Source: Schaalia odontolytica (lineage in GTDB: Bacteria; Actinomycetota; Actinomycetes; Actinomycetales; Actinomycetaceae). Taken from it: a stretch of 64,000 nucleotides of DNA. The notes under the pieces are model-generated. The model made no database searches and had not been told where the DNA came from. It was given only the letters and a program-made list of their open reading frames with translations. Positions 34,059 to 42,243 of the stretch are shown here, piece by piece; position 1 is the stretch's first letter, and each line of letters starts with the position of its first letter. Location: assembly GCF_009730335.1 (NCBI RefSeq), contig NZ_CP046315.1, positions 62,001-126,000 on the forward strand. The letters are read 5' to 3'. The position numbers and the translations under genes were made by a program.

Positions 34059-36689
34059 TCAGGACTGGCTGACGCGCTGGCGCTTACGCGCCCACATGCA
34101 CGCTCCAGCAAGGGCAATCATGCCGACTCCTGCCGCGACGTGGGGGTAGACGCCGTATCCGCCTGCGACGGGCAGCGTGCCCACCTGGGTGTCGACGATA
34201 CGGATGCCGGGGGCCCCCGCCTCACCGCTCACCCCGGGCTGCGCCGGCAGGACGCGCACAGAGGAAAAGCCCTCATCGGGACCGAACTCCGCCGTGAGGA
34301 CGGTGGTCGCTTCCGCGTCGTTTCCGACGCTGATGCGGAATGGGACGGGCCTGGGGAGAAGCGCGTGTCCGGCTGGCGCGCGTGTCTCGACGAGCCAGTA
34401 GTCGGTGTCAGGGGCCAGGGGGGCACTCAGGAAGGTGGGGCCACCGTCGACGACGCTGACGGGCGTTCCCTTGAGTTCAGCGTTGTCGTAGATCGCGAAG
34501 GCAGCGCCCTTCAGCGGGTAGGTTCCATCGTCGTTGGGAGTGCCAACGGGTTGGGTCCCGGCCTTCTCGATGCGGATGTAGCGAGGACGCACGGGAGCGC
34601 ACGCCTCGTTGTTGGCGCTTCCGTCGTAATCGTAGGGGCCACTCACCGAGTTATAGAGGCCGCGTCTAGGCGTCAGGTGCCCATTGTCGGAGGCGCACTC
34701 CAGTGCGGGCTCACTGTAACCCGGGGTCCTCTTGTTGCGTGCCACATTCATACGGATGTACCAGGTGGCCTGGGCGCCCGGTTCGAGGTCCGTTCCCTCG
34801 GTGAGGGTGTAGGGGCCGTAGCGCGTTGGGGTGGCGCTGTCGAGTCCTTCCAGGGTCGTGGCGATCCTGACGGAGCGCTCCTTCAGTCCCGGAGCGAAGG
34901 AGGGGGAGTCCGCCAGTCGTCCGGTGGTTCCTGTCAGCGTCCCGTCGTTGGTCGCGGTGATGCGATAGGTGACGGTGATGTTGGGGGTGAAAGCGTCCTC
35001 GACGCTTTCGATGCTCTTCTCGATGCGGATCTTGGGGGCCTGCTTCTGGTTGGTGAAGGTGCAGGTCACCGGCAGAGCCTTGGCCGAGGAGGCGGGGGGC
35101 ACGGCGGAGAAGTCGATGCCGCCGGTGGCCGGGTCGCGCGTGACGTTCACTCGGTCGCCAACTCCGTTGACGCAGGTGACCTCCGAGAGCTTCCACTGCG
35201 CGGCGTTGGGATCATCGCTGACTGGCCAGGGTCCGTAGTAGCCGGGCTGGCCGGGCGCGATCGGGTTCCTGCCGGGGATCGTGGGGCCGGTCTCCGCGAC
35301 GATGAACTGGGACTTTCCGGGGATGAAGGACTGGTATCCGCTCAGGACCGTCCCGCCGTTGCCGTAGGCGGTGGGCTTGAGGGAGAAGTCGGAGAAGGAT
35401 CCGGGACTGATGTAGGTGTCGGCCTGTGCCTCGTTGGGCAGGGGCGCTCCCTCGGGGGCCTTCCAGTCGCCAGCGGGCAGGGTCGTGAAGTTGAAGGCGG
35501 GAATCTCCTCGCCGGGGGCTCCGGAGTCCTCGGTGACGTTCTTCGCGATGCGCAGGAATCGCTCCTGACGGAACTCTCCGTAGAGGCATCCGTAGGAGGT
35601 TTGATTCTCCTTCGTGGTGAAGGTGTTGACGGGAGCCGAACCCGCGGGCGGCTCGGCGGGGCAATTGCCGTCGGCGCTGGGCACGAAGCCCCAGAGGAAG
35701 AGGCGGTAGGGGATGCCGTCAACGACGAGGGTGCGGTCCGAGGTGGTCTTGTTCACGGTGAGCACATCGTCAGATTCGGGCGTCTGCCCCGGAACATCCA
35801 CGTAGTTGGGGTAGTAGTTCGGCTGGTTGGTGTAGATGTCGTAGTTGCCGTAGCCGGGGCCCACGTGCTGGAAGCAGAACCAGGTGTTCTCCCCGTATCC
35901 GCGGATGAGGGCGTAGTAGGGTGCCTCCGCGGGGCACGAGCGGGCGGAGTATGCCTGCGAATAGTACCTGTAGGCTCCGCCTTGATTCGCCACGGCGGTC
36001 GTGTCGTTATCATTGGTGGTCTCGTGCTGGTCGAAGGGGAATGATTCTTCGAGGTCTCCGATGCGAATGTCGAAAGAGGCGTGCACGTAGTGGATCGCCG
36101 ACCAGATCGGGAAGTTGTTGTGTCGAACGGTGCCGATCAGGAAGGTGCTGTTGAGCGCGGACTTGCCGGGGTTGTTGGGCTTGTAGCCCAGGGCGCTCGT
36201 GGTTGAGGCGGAGATGACGTTGTCCCTGTACTCCCCCTGGTATCCGTAGGGATTGATGTGGTAGTCCCACGCGACGCCTCGGGTGATGTAGGACCAGTAG
36301 TCCCCACGCTTGGCGACGTCGGCCTTCAGCCAGCGTTGGGCCACGCCCGGCTGGTGAGCCTGCGAGTACTGGTTGCGGTCCCTGGAGTCGTAGACGCTCA
36401 TGCCGCGCACGACGCCGAAGAATGCGTGGTCGGCGACGGCGGTCGTGCGGTCGGTCGGAGAGTCGTTGAGAATGGCGGGACCGATGCGCCCCTCGGTGCG
36501 ATCGAAGACAACCTCGTCTGATCCGGCGCTTTCGAGGGTCGGGCCGGCCTGGGTCGGGGAGGCCAGCAGGCCGGGCATCGCGACGAGCGCGGCGAGCGCG
36601 GCTGCGACGAGGACCCGCACGCCATACCGACGAGGCGTGATCGCGGCCCTCGCATGTCGCACAATGCGGGCGTTGGGGCGATACTGCAT
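34059..36689 (-). CDS. Pilus tip/ancillary protein, LPXTG-type surface protein
   Basis: An 876-residue secreted protein. A long signal peptide (charged residues 1-25, then VLVAAALAALVAMPGLLASPTQAGP) directs export. The N-terminal 400 residues, rich in Tyr and Asn, look like an adhesive head. Repeated Ig-like or prealbumin-like domains follow (FTNQKQAPKIRIEKSIE; YIRIEKAGTQPVGTP; YWLVETRAPAG is an E-box-like ETxAPxG). The C-terminus is a sorting signal: LPVAGG, a hydrophobic helix and RKRQR. Ala replaces Thr in LPXTG. It is the last gene of the pilin-sortase operon. GGAGA precedes the ATG, and a perfect TATAAT lies upstream. Confidence 0.85.
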   Translation of the reverse strand: MQYRPNARIVRHARAAITPRRYGVRVLVAAALAALVAMPGLLASPTQAGPTLESAGSDEVVFDRTEGRIGPAILNDSPTDRTTAVADHAFFGVVRGMSVYDSRDRNQYSQAHQPGVAQRWLKADVAKRGDYWSYITRGVAWDYHINPYGYQGEYRDNVISASTTSALGYKPNNPGKSALNSTFLIGTVRHNNFPIWSAIHYVHASFDIRIGDLEESFPFDQHETTNDNDTTAVANQGGAYRYYSQAYSARSCPAEAPYYALIRGYGENTWFCFQHVGPGYGNYDIYTNQPNYYPNYVDVPGQTPESDDVLTVNKTTSDRTLVVDGIPYRLFLWGFVPSADGNCPAEPPAGSAPVNTFTTKENQTSYGCLYGEFRQERFLRIAKNVTEDSGAPGEEIPAFNFTTLPAGDWKAPEGAPLPNEAQADTYISPGSFSDFSLKPTAYGNGGTVLSGYQSFIPGKSQFIVAETGPTIPGRNPIAPGQPGYYGPWPVSDDPNAAQWKLSEVTCVNGVGDRVNVTRDPATGGIDFSAVPPASSAKALPVTCTFTNQKQAPKIRIEKSIESVEDAFTPNITVTYRITATNDGTLTGTTGRLADSPSFAPGLKERSVRIATTLEGLDSATPTRYGPYTLTEGTDLEPGAQATWYIRMNVARNKRTPGYSEPALECASDNGHLTPRRGLYNSVSGPYDYDGSANNEACAPVRPRYIRIEKAGTQPVGTPNDDGTYPLKGAAFAIYDNAELKGTPVSVVDGGPTFLSAPLAPDTDYWLVETRAPAGHALLPRPVPFRISVGNDAEATTVLTAEFGPDEGFSSVRVLPAQPGVSGEAGAPGIRIVDTQVGTLPVAGGYGVYPHVAAGVGMIALAGACMWARKRQRVSQS

Positions 36690-36723
36690 CAGTTCTCCAA
36701 GTGTCTTTTACGGTTCTATGGTA

Positions 36724-36729
36724 ATTATA
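36724..36729 (-). promoter_or_regulatory. Possible internal promoter (-10 TATAAT) for the tip pilin
   Basis: The minus strand reads TATAAT in an AT-rich 70-bp gap between sortase and tip genes, 35 nt before the ATG. No clear -35 is visible. It could allow separate expression of the tip gene. Confidence 0.35.
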
Positions 36730-36759
36730 TTTGTTCAGACAACAAGCGTGCTAGTGAGC

Positions 36760-37722
36760 TTACTCGCCAATTGACGCTTCGTCTTCATTGGGGGCTGCGG
36801 CGTCCTCCACCACAGCCAACGATTCCGGCGGGTGCGGTGCCTCCAGCGCTTCCCGGGCCCGCTTGCGCGAGCGCAGCCAGATCCAGCCGGCGACGCACAG
36901 GATCACTACAACGGAGGCGAGGACGGCGATCATCCAGGGCTGCAGGACGCGGGAGTGAACCTGCTCGGCCTCGGCCTGTGCGTCCCCATCATCCATGGGG
37001 ACCCTTTCGCCCGTCACGAGGAGGCGGTGCGTGTTAACTCCGTAGGGAGTACACGTGATCAGGGTGGCCAGGTCCTTACCCTCTACCTTGTTCAGGGACT
37101 CTGTCTCGTTGGGTAGCACCACGCGGATGTCGGTGACCTGATACTTCAGGTGGCGGCCGGCGGTCTCAATGTAGAAGAACTCGCCCATCTGCACGCTCGT
37201 GAGTTCATCAAAGATCGTGGCCGTCCCCAGGCCCGTGTGGCCTGTGAGGACGGTGTGGGTGGACTCCCCACCCACGGGGAGAGCTGTGCCGAACAGATGG
37301 CCGACCCCCTTGTCGAGGGTCGCGGTGTCGGTTCCGTGGTAGATCGGAAGATTGACGTCGATGGATGGGATCTTGACGGTCGCCATGACGTCGTTCAAGT
37401 CGAGCTGAGAGAGGTATTCCTGGTACTGGACGGTGTCGGGGCGCTGCGCATCCAACCAGGGGTCAAGGATGGGTGCCTCCGCGGCCGCGCGGTTGTATTC
37501 GTCGGCGCGGCTCAGGCTCTCTGCAACCGCGTCAGGACCAACCTCCTCGGCGACCGCACTGAACTGCTCAGCGATCTGGGACTGGCGCTGATTGTTGTAC
37601 TGGGTGGCCAGGACCGGGTAGAGCAGGACGAGGATACCGGCCAGGAGGAGAACGGGGGGCGCGATCGTCAGAAGACGGACCTTGAGAGGGGTCTTCGACT
37701 GATCGGGCGCTTGCTTACTCAC
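36760..37722 (-). CDS. Class C (pilus-polymerizing) sortase
   Basis: A 320-residue membrane transpeptidase that joins pilin subunits through their LPXTG threonine and a pilin lysine. An N-terminal helix (LLTIAPPVLLLAGILVLLYPV) and a C-terminal helix (WMIAVLASVVVILCVAGWIWL) flank the catalytic domain, the class C layout. The lid motif DPW is in APILDPWLDAQ. Catalytic residues: His162 in LTGHTGLG, Cys224 in LITCTPYG, and Arg in HRLLVTGER. It lies between the major pilin and the tip pilin, its substrates. Confidence 0.93.
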   Translation of the reverse strand: MSKQAPDQSKTPLKVRLLTIAPPVLLLAGILVLLYPVLATQYNNQRQSQIAEQFSAVAEEVGPDAVAESLSRADEYNRAAAEAPILDPWLDAQRPDTVQYQEYLSQLDLNDVMATVKIPSIDVNLPIYHGTDTATLDKGVGHLFGTALPVGGESTHTVLTGHTGLGTATIFDELTSVQMGEFFYIETAGRHLKYQVTDIRVVLPNETESLNKVEGKDLATLITCTPYGVNTHRLLVTGERVPMDDGDAQAEAEQVHSRVLQPWMIAVLASVVVILCVAGWIWLRSRKRAREALEAPHPPESLAVVEDAAAPNEDEASIGE

Positions 37723-37798
37723 GCGTTCTCCATTCGTGCTGGCACTCCAGCTGAGTCATTGGGATGTCGCCTCACCAGAGGCGAATGTTCGTTGCATG

Positions 37799-37831
37799 CA
37801 CGGGGGTGCGGCCTGCGGCCGCACCCCCGTG
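37799..37831 (-). terminator. Strong hairpin between pilin and sortase genes
   Basis: CACGGGGGTGCGGCC (37799-37813) pairs perfectly with GGCCGCACCCCCGTG (37817-37831) around a 3-nt loop. Reading leftward it begins 12 nt after the pilin stop. It should lower expression of sortase and tip relative to the major pilin. Confidence 0.75.
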
Positions 37832-37843
37832 TGCTACCGCAGA

Positions 37844-39484
37844 TCAGGCGTCAGCCTGCTCCTTACGGCGCTTGTTGGCCAGCACGATCGCGCCGGAACC
37901 AGCCACGAGGAGCGCACCCGTACCGATGAGCACGCCGACACCGGCAGCACCGGTCAGCGGCAGGTTGAATCCGCCGTTCTTCGGCACGTCCTTGACGGTG
38001 GTCTCGAGGGTGTACTTGTTGTCCTTGGTGGAGTTAGACGCCAGGATCTGGAAGGCGATCGGGCGGGACTGCAGCTCGAAGCCGTCGGGAGCCTTGGTCT
38101 CAACCAGGCAGTAGTAGCCGGGATCAGCCACTGCCTCGTTGTCTTCCCAGTCGTTGTTGCGCAGGCCGTCGATCGTGACCTTGCCCTGGTCGTCGGTGAC
38201 GAAGGTGTCCTTGCCATCCACGGTCAGCTTGGTGTCGAGGGAGGCATCCACCGACTCGAAGTTATTGGCGGGCTTGGTGGTGGGCTTGCACTTGTAGACC
38301 TGGAACTCGGCGCCCTGGAGCTTCTTGGTCTCGTCAACGGAGGAGGTCTTGGTGATCGTCACCTTGCCGAACTTGGAGACGACCTTGGCGTTCGGGTAGT
38401 CCGGCGGGGGAACCTCGCCACTACCGGGCTTCCAGTTGTTGGCGGGAGCGCCGGGCAGGAGGATGGCCTTGTTCTCGACCAGACCCTCGTCGCCGATCTT
38501 CTCCTTGAGGGTACCCTCCAGCGACATGACGATCTTGGTGTCGTTGCTCTTGCGCTGGTCGATCATCTTCTTGCGGCCGGCCTCGGTGAACTCGGCGGTC
38601 CAGAAGTTGGTCTTGCCGTCCTTGCCCACGGCCGGGATCAGGGTGTAGTCCTCACCCTTGACCAGGGGAACATCGCCGTCCTTGGCTTCGACCATGCGCA
38701 GCTCGATCTGGTCCTCGGGCAGGTCCACGCGCTTGTCGTACTGGTCGACGACGTTGTAGTAGTCCACGACCGGGGCGTCGGGCACGTCGGCGGTGATGGT
38801 GTAGGAGATCGGGGAGCCGACGGCGGGCGTCTGGGCGTCGTCGACCTCCTTCTCGACGTTGACCTTGGCGTTCTTCGGGTAGGCGTGAACGTCGTAGACC
38901 CACTTGTTCAGCTCGGTGGGGTGCGTCATCGGCACCGTGATGATGAAGGGGCGCGAGCCGGTGTATCCGGCGGGGGTCTGGGTCTCGGTGACGATGTAGG
39001 CGCCGAGCGCGAGGTTGTTGAAGGTGGCGAGGCCGTCAGCACCCGTGGTCTGGGAGACGGGCGTGCCGACGCCGTCGGCGCGGGCTGCCTCGATGGCGGC
39101 GGCGTTCGCCGAGATCTTCTCGTCGCCCTTGCCCTTACGGTAGTTGGCGAGCTTCTCCCAGCCCTCCTGCTTGGTCAGGTCGACGGAGGTGAGCTTCTCG
39201 ACGGTGAAGGTCGCGCCGGCCAGCGGCGCACCGGTGGCGCTCGGGTCGAGGAGGCCGTTGCCTTCCTTGGTGCCGTTGTCGTCCTGCTTGACCAGCTTGT
39301 GGATGGTGATCGAGCCGGTCTTGGTGGCGTCGAGGTCGACCAGGGAGGGCGCACGCTCGGTCGTGGCGGCCAGGCCGAAGGTGGGGGTTGCCTGCGACGC
39401 GGCGGCGGGCAGGGCCAGCGCGCCGGCGGCGACGGCAAAGGCCGCGAGCAGGCTCACGCTGCGGCGGGTCTTCGTGGTGCTCAT
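37844..39484 (-). CDS. Major pilin subunit (SpaA/FimA-type, LPXTG)
   Basis: A 546-residue pilus backbone protein. Signal peptide MSTTKTRRSVSLLAAFAVAAGALALPAAASQA. The pilin motif with the cross-linking Lys is VYDVHAYPKNAKV, and the E-box is YYCLVETKAPDGFEL. The sorting signal is NLPLTGAAGVGV, a hydrophobic helix and KRRKEQ. Inner domains (GSITIHKLVK; ITKTSSVDETKKLQGAEF) are the CnaA/CnaB-like folds that form isopeptide bonds. AAGGA precedes ATG 39484; the longer frame to 39760 runs into AT-rich promoter DNA. Comparable fimbriae of oral actinomycetes mediate adhesion and coaggregation. Confidence 0.93.
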   Translation of the reverse strand: MSTTKTRRSVSLLAAFAVAAGALALPAAASQATPTFGLAATTERAPSLVDLDATKTGSITIHKLVKQDDNGTKEGNGLLDPSATGAPLAGATFTVEKLTSVDLTKQEGWEKLANYRKGKGDEKISANAAAIEAARADGVGTPVSQTTGADGLATFNNLALGAYIVTETQTPAGYTGSRPFIITVPMTHPTELNKWVYDVHAYPKNAKVNVEKEVDDAQTPAVGSPISYTITADVPDAPVVDYYNVVDQYDKRVDLPEDQIELRMVEAKDGDVPLVKGEDYTLIPAVGKDGKTNFWTAEFTEAGRKKMIDQRKSNDTKIVMSLEGTLKEKIGDEGLVENKAILLPGAPANNWKPGSGEVPPPDYPNAKVVSKFGKVTITKTSSVDETKKLQGAEFQVYKCKPTTKPANNFESVDASLDTKLTVDGKDTFVTDDQGKVTIDGLRNNDWEDNEAVADPGYYCLVETKAPDGFELQSRPIAFQILASNSTKDNKYTLETTVKDVPKNGGFNLPLTGAAGVGVLIGTGALLVAGSGAIVLANKRRKEQADA

Positions 39485-40141
39485 TGTTTTCCTTATTCTC
39501 CTGTGTGTGATGTGTGAGACGTAAGTCTTCAAGGGAAGGCTGACGCCCCCGAGCACGAGCGCGAGTGTCATCCAGCAAGCGCGTCGGCGCCGCAAGCTCT
39601 TGACAGCTCGCAGGCCAGGCCGTCGCCACCGGTCAACACGACTGCAACGAGGGTTAACCCGCAACGATCGGGCGCTCGCCGATGAGACGCGATCACTCAA
39701 ACGAATCGCGACCTCATCGCCACCCGATCGCCATCGAGAATTTCCCTTCGATTGGCTCATATGTCGCGATTGCGAGCCTCACTGGGAGACCTAGGCAATC
39801 GCTCGATATCTTTGACATAGAGAACCATACGCCACGGTTACCAAACAATGCAACTCCACATTATCTGTTTCACATAAGTCACCATTTCATTCCCTCAACC
39901 ATCTCAACTGCCGTATCTTGTGGCGGCATTTCTCTTAATTACCAACCGTTTTAATAGATTATGCAGGCGGGCTACATCCGTCTAGACAGCTGACAGTTAA
40001 CGGCTATCGAATACGGATAACTGACAGGAGAGGTGGCTTCACACCCATCCATACCCCCTCGCGACTCCCTTACCGGTGCGTGCGCAACCCCAAACTCCCT
40101 CAGTCCAGGCCCCGGGCCGCAATTACTGCAGAATAGAGAGC
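39485..40141. promoter_or_regulatory. AT-rich intergenic region between divergent pilus and serine dehydratase genes
   Basis: No gene is seen in these 657 bp. From about 39780 to 40030 the AT content is far above the surroundings. On the minus strand TTGCAT (39848-39853) and TATGGT (39824-39829) are spaced 18 bp and could be the pilus promoter, leaving a 5' untranslated leader of about 330 nt. On the plus strand CAGAAT lies 7 nt before the serine dehydratase ATG. The near-inverted CTGACAGTTA/TAACTGACAG (about 39990-40024) could be an operator. Confidence 0.45.
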
Positions 40142-41863
40142 ATGGACCTACGCCCCGTCGCTCTGGACACGCCCGTCACCACCTACGATCCCTCGCGTCC
40201 GACCCCGGCCGCCATCGTGTCCGGCCACATCGCCGCGCACGACGCGCCTCACCCCCTGTCGGTCTTCGACATGTTCCGTATCGGGATCGGCCCCTCCTCG
40301 TCCCACACGGTCGGTCCCATGCGTGCCGGGCTCGCCTTCACGACTGAACTGACGACTCTCCCCCCTCCATGCCACATCACAATCGATCTCTTCGGTTCCC
40401 TTGGAGCCACCGGACGCGGCCACTCCACGGACCGCGCAGTACTCCTCGGCCTGGCGGGCTACGATCCGGAAACCGTCGACATCTCCACCGTCGAATCGAT
40501 CCTGCCGACCCTGGCCAGCACCGGGACGCTGACGCTGCCCAGCGGAGCCCAGGTCACTCTTGATGTTGCACGCGATATCCGCTTCGTCGCGCGCACGGTC
40601 CTGCCCTACCATGTCAACGCTCTCACCATCACCGCCACCGACGCAGACACACACATCATCCTGCGACGAACCTACTACTCGGTGGGAGGCGGCTTCGTGA
40701 TGACCCAGACCAACGACGACACCGACAACCCCGAGGTTTCGTCGCTAGCCTCCGGACAAACCAGCGTCGGCATTGACGTCCCCGCTCCCTATCCCTTCAC
40801 TTCGGGTAGCCAGCTGCTGGCCCAGTGCGACGCGGAGGGCAAGAGCATCGCAGAGCTGGTGCGCGCCAACGAGGAGGCGGTGCGCCCCCGCGAGACCCTG
40901 GACGCCTACCTTGACCGCATCGCCGACACGATGTTCGACTGCGTGGACGCGGGGACGTCCGCGACGGGCATCCTCCCCGGAGGGCTCGACGTCCCCCGCC
41001 GTGCGCAAGCGCTCGCCGGAAAGCTCGCCAGGCGCCTCCTTGGCCCATCGGCCCCCGCGACCGCCGAAACGGGGCAAGGGGGGCAGGGTGACGCGCGGGC
41101 GTGGGTCTCCACCACGGCCGATCCGATGCGCGCGATGGACTGGGTCAACCTTTTCGCCCTCGCCGTCAACGAGGAGAACGCCGCGGGACACAGGGTCGTG
41201 ACCGCTCCGACGAACGGCGCGGCAGGCGTTATTCCGGCCGTCCTGGGCTATCTCGTCACCCACTGCCCCGAGACAGGATCAACCCCGGGTGTTGCGGCGG
41301 GTCCGGATACGCGCGACGGCTCGATCGCGCCGCTCTCTCACATCCGCCTCACCGACAGCCACGCAGGTGCCACACATGAGGACTGCGACGACGGCGACGA
41401 AGAGACGTTCCGGGAGCGTCGCCGCACCCTCGTGCATGATTTCCTACTCGCGGCCACCGCGATCGGCGCACTCATCAAGACGAACGCCTCCATCGCGGGG
41501 GCAGAGGTCGGCTGCCAGGGGGAGGTCGGCTCCGCCTCGGCGATGGCTGCTGCCGGCCTGGCCCAGGCGCTGGGAGGAAGCCCCCAGCAGGTCGAGAACG
41601 CCGCGGAAATCGCAATGGAGCACTCCCTGGGACTCACCTGCGACCCCGTGGCCGGACTCGTCCAGGTTCCATGCATCGAACGTAACGCCATCGCGGCTGT
41701 TAAGGCGATCAACGCCGCACGCATGGCCCTGTGGGGGGACGGACGCCACACCGTGAGCCTGGACGTCGTCATCGAAACGATGCGCCAGACGGGCAACGAC
41801 ATGCTCTCCAAGTACAAGGAAACATCCGAGGGAGGGCTGGCGGTCAACGTCGTCGAGTGCTGA
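40142..41863 (+). CDS. sdaA: L-serine ammonia-lyase (iron-sulfur type)
   Basis: A 573-residue single-chain L-serine dehydratase giving pyruvate and ammonia. The beta-domain signature is FDMFRIGIGPSSSHTVGPMRAG. The alpha domain shows NTNASIAGAEVGCQGEVGSASAMAA-type sequence (here KTNASIAGAEVGCQGEVGSA) and LTCDPVAGLVQVPCIERNA; the Cys residues in GCQ, TCD and PCIE would hold the 4Fe-4S cluster. It is roughly 100 residues longer than E. coli SdaA, through linker insertions (ATAETGQGGQGD; TGSTPGVAAGPDTRDG; HEDCDDGDEETF). Start at ATG 40142. Confidence 0.92.
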   Translation: MDLRPVALDTPVTTYDPSRPTPAAIVSGHIAAHDAPHPLSVFDMFRIGIGPSSSHTVGPMRAGLAFTTELTTLPPPCHITIDLFGSLGATGRGHSTDRAVLLGLAGYDPETVDISTVESILPTLASTGTLTLPSGAQVTLDVARDIRFVARTVLPYHVNALTITATDADTHIILRRTYYSVGGGFVMTQTNDDTDNPEVSSLASGQTSVGIDVPAPYPFTSGSQLLAQCDAEGKSIAELVRANEEAVRPRETLDAYLDRIADTMFDCVDAGTSATGILPGGLDVPRRAQALAGKLARRLLGPSAPATAETGQGGQGDARAWVSTTADPMRAMDWVNLFALAVNEENAAGHRVVTAPTNGAAGVIPAVLGYLVTHCPETGSTPGVAAGPDTRDGSIAPLSHIRLTDSHAGATHEDCDDGDEETFRERRRTLVHDFLLAATAIGALIKTNASIAGAEVGCQGEVGSASAMAAAGLAQALGGSPQQVENAAEIAMEHSLGLTCDPVAGLVQVPCIERNAIAAVKAINAARMALWGDGRHTVSLDVVIETMRQTGNDMLSKYKETSEGGLAVNVVEC

Positions 41864-41894
41864 GGCGCAGCTAAGCCTGGCCGGACAACGAGCC

Positions 41895-42175
41895 GACGCG
41901 GATCACGCTGAGCACACCGGGCCCACCGGTGCGGAGGGTGCCGGAGGGACCGGAGGGCACAAGAGGGTCTGGCCGCGGTGCCGGTGGGCGGCGGCAGGGC
42001 CAGGGCGGGCCTCGAGATCGACCACTCCGAGCGAAGCTCGCGTGTGGCGATCTCGCGGGCGGGCCGCCGCCCACCGGCACACACAGCGGCCCGGCCCATC
42101 AAGGCAGGCCACGCGGCGGCCGGGGCCTCCGGCGCCAGGAACACCAGCGGGGCCACAAGCAACACCACACAGCAC
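41895..42175. repeat. Hairpin and 3'-end module, partial copy without the site array
   Basis: Between the convergent sdaA and FtsX-type genes. CCGGAGGGACCGGAGGGC (about 41940) precedes a 103-bp hairpin (41978-42080), whose outer arms GTGCCGGTGGGCGGCGGC and GCCGCCGCCCACCGGCAC pair fully. The inner arm GATCGACCACTCCGAGC faces GCTCGCGTGTGGCGATC. The 3'-end module is at 42131-42162, oriented relative to the minus-strand gene that stops at 42244. No gene is seen in 41864-42243. Confidence 0.85.
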
Positions 42176-42243
42176 AACATGACAACGGGTGGGGCGCCTC
42201 TCGACACCCCACCCGTCATCAACACCCGTTGATCAACCAGGAA

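Noticed and set aside
33612-36044. Plus-strand frame of 810 codons opposite the tip pilin
   Set aside because: Shadow of the secreted LPXTG protein; composition is typical of antisense GC-rich frames.
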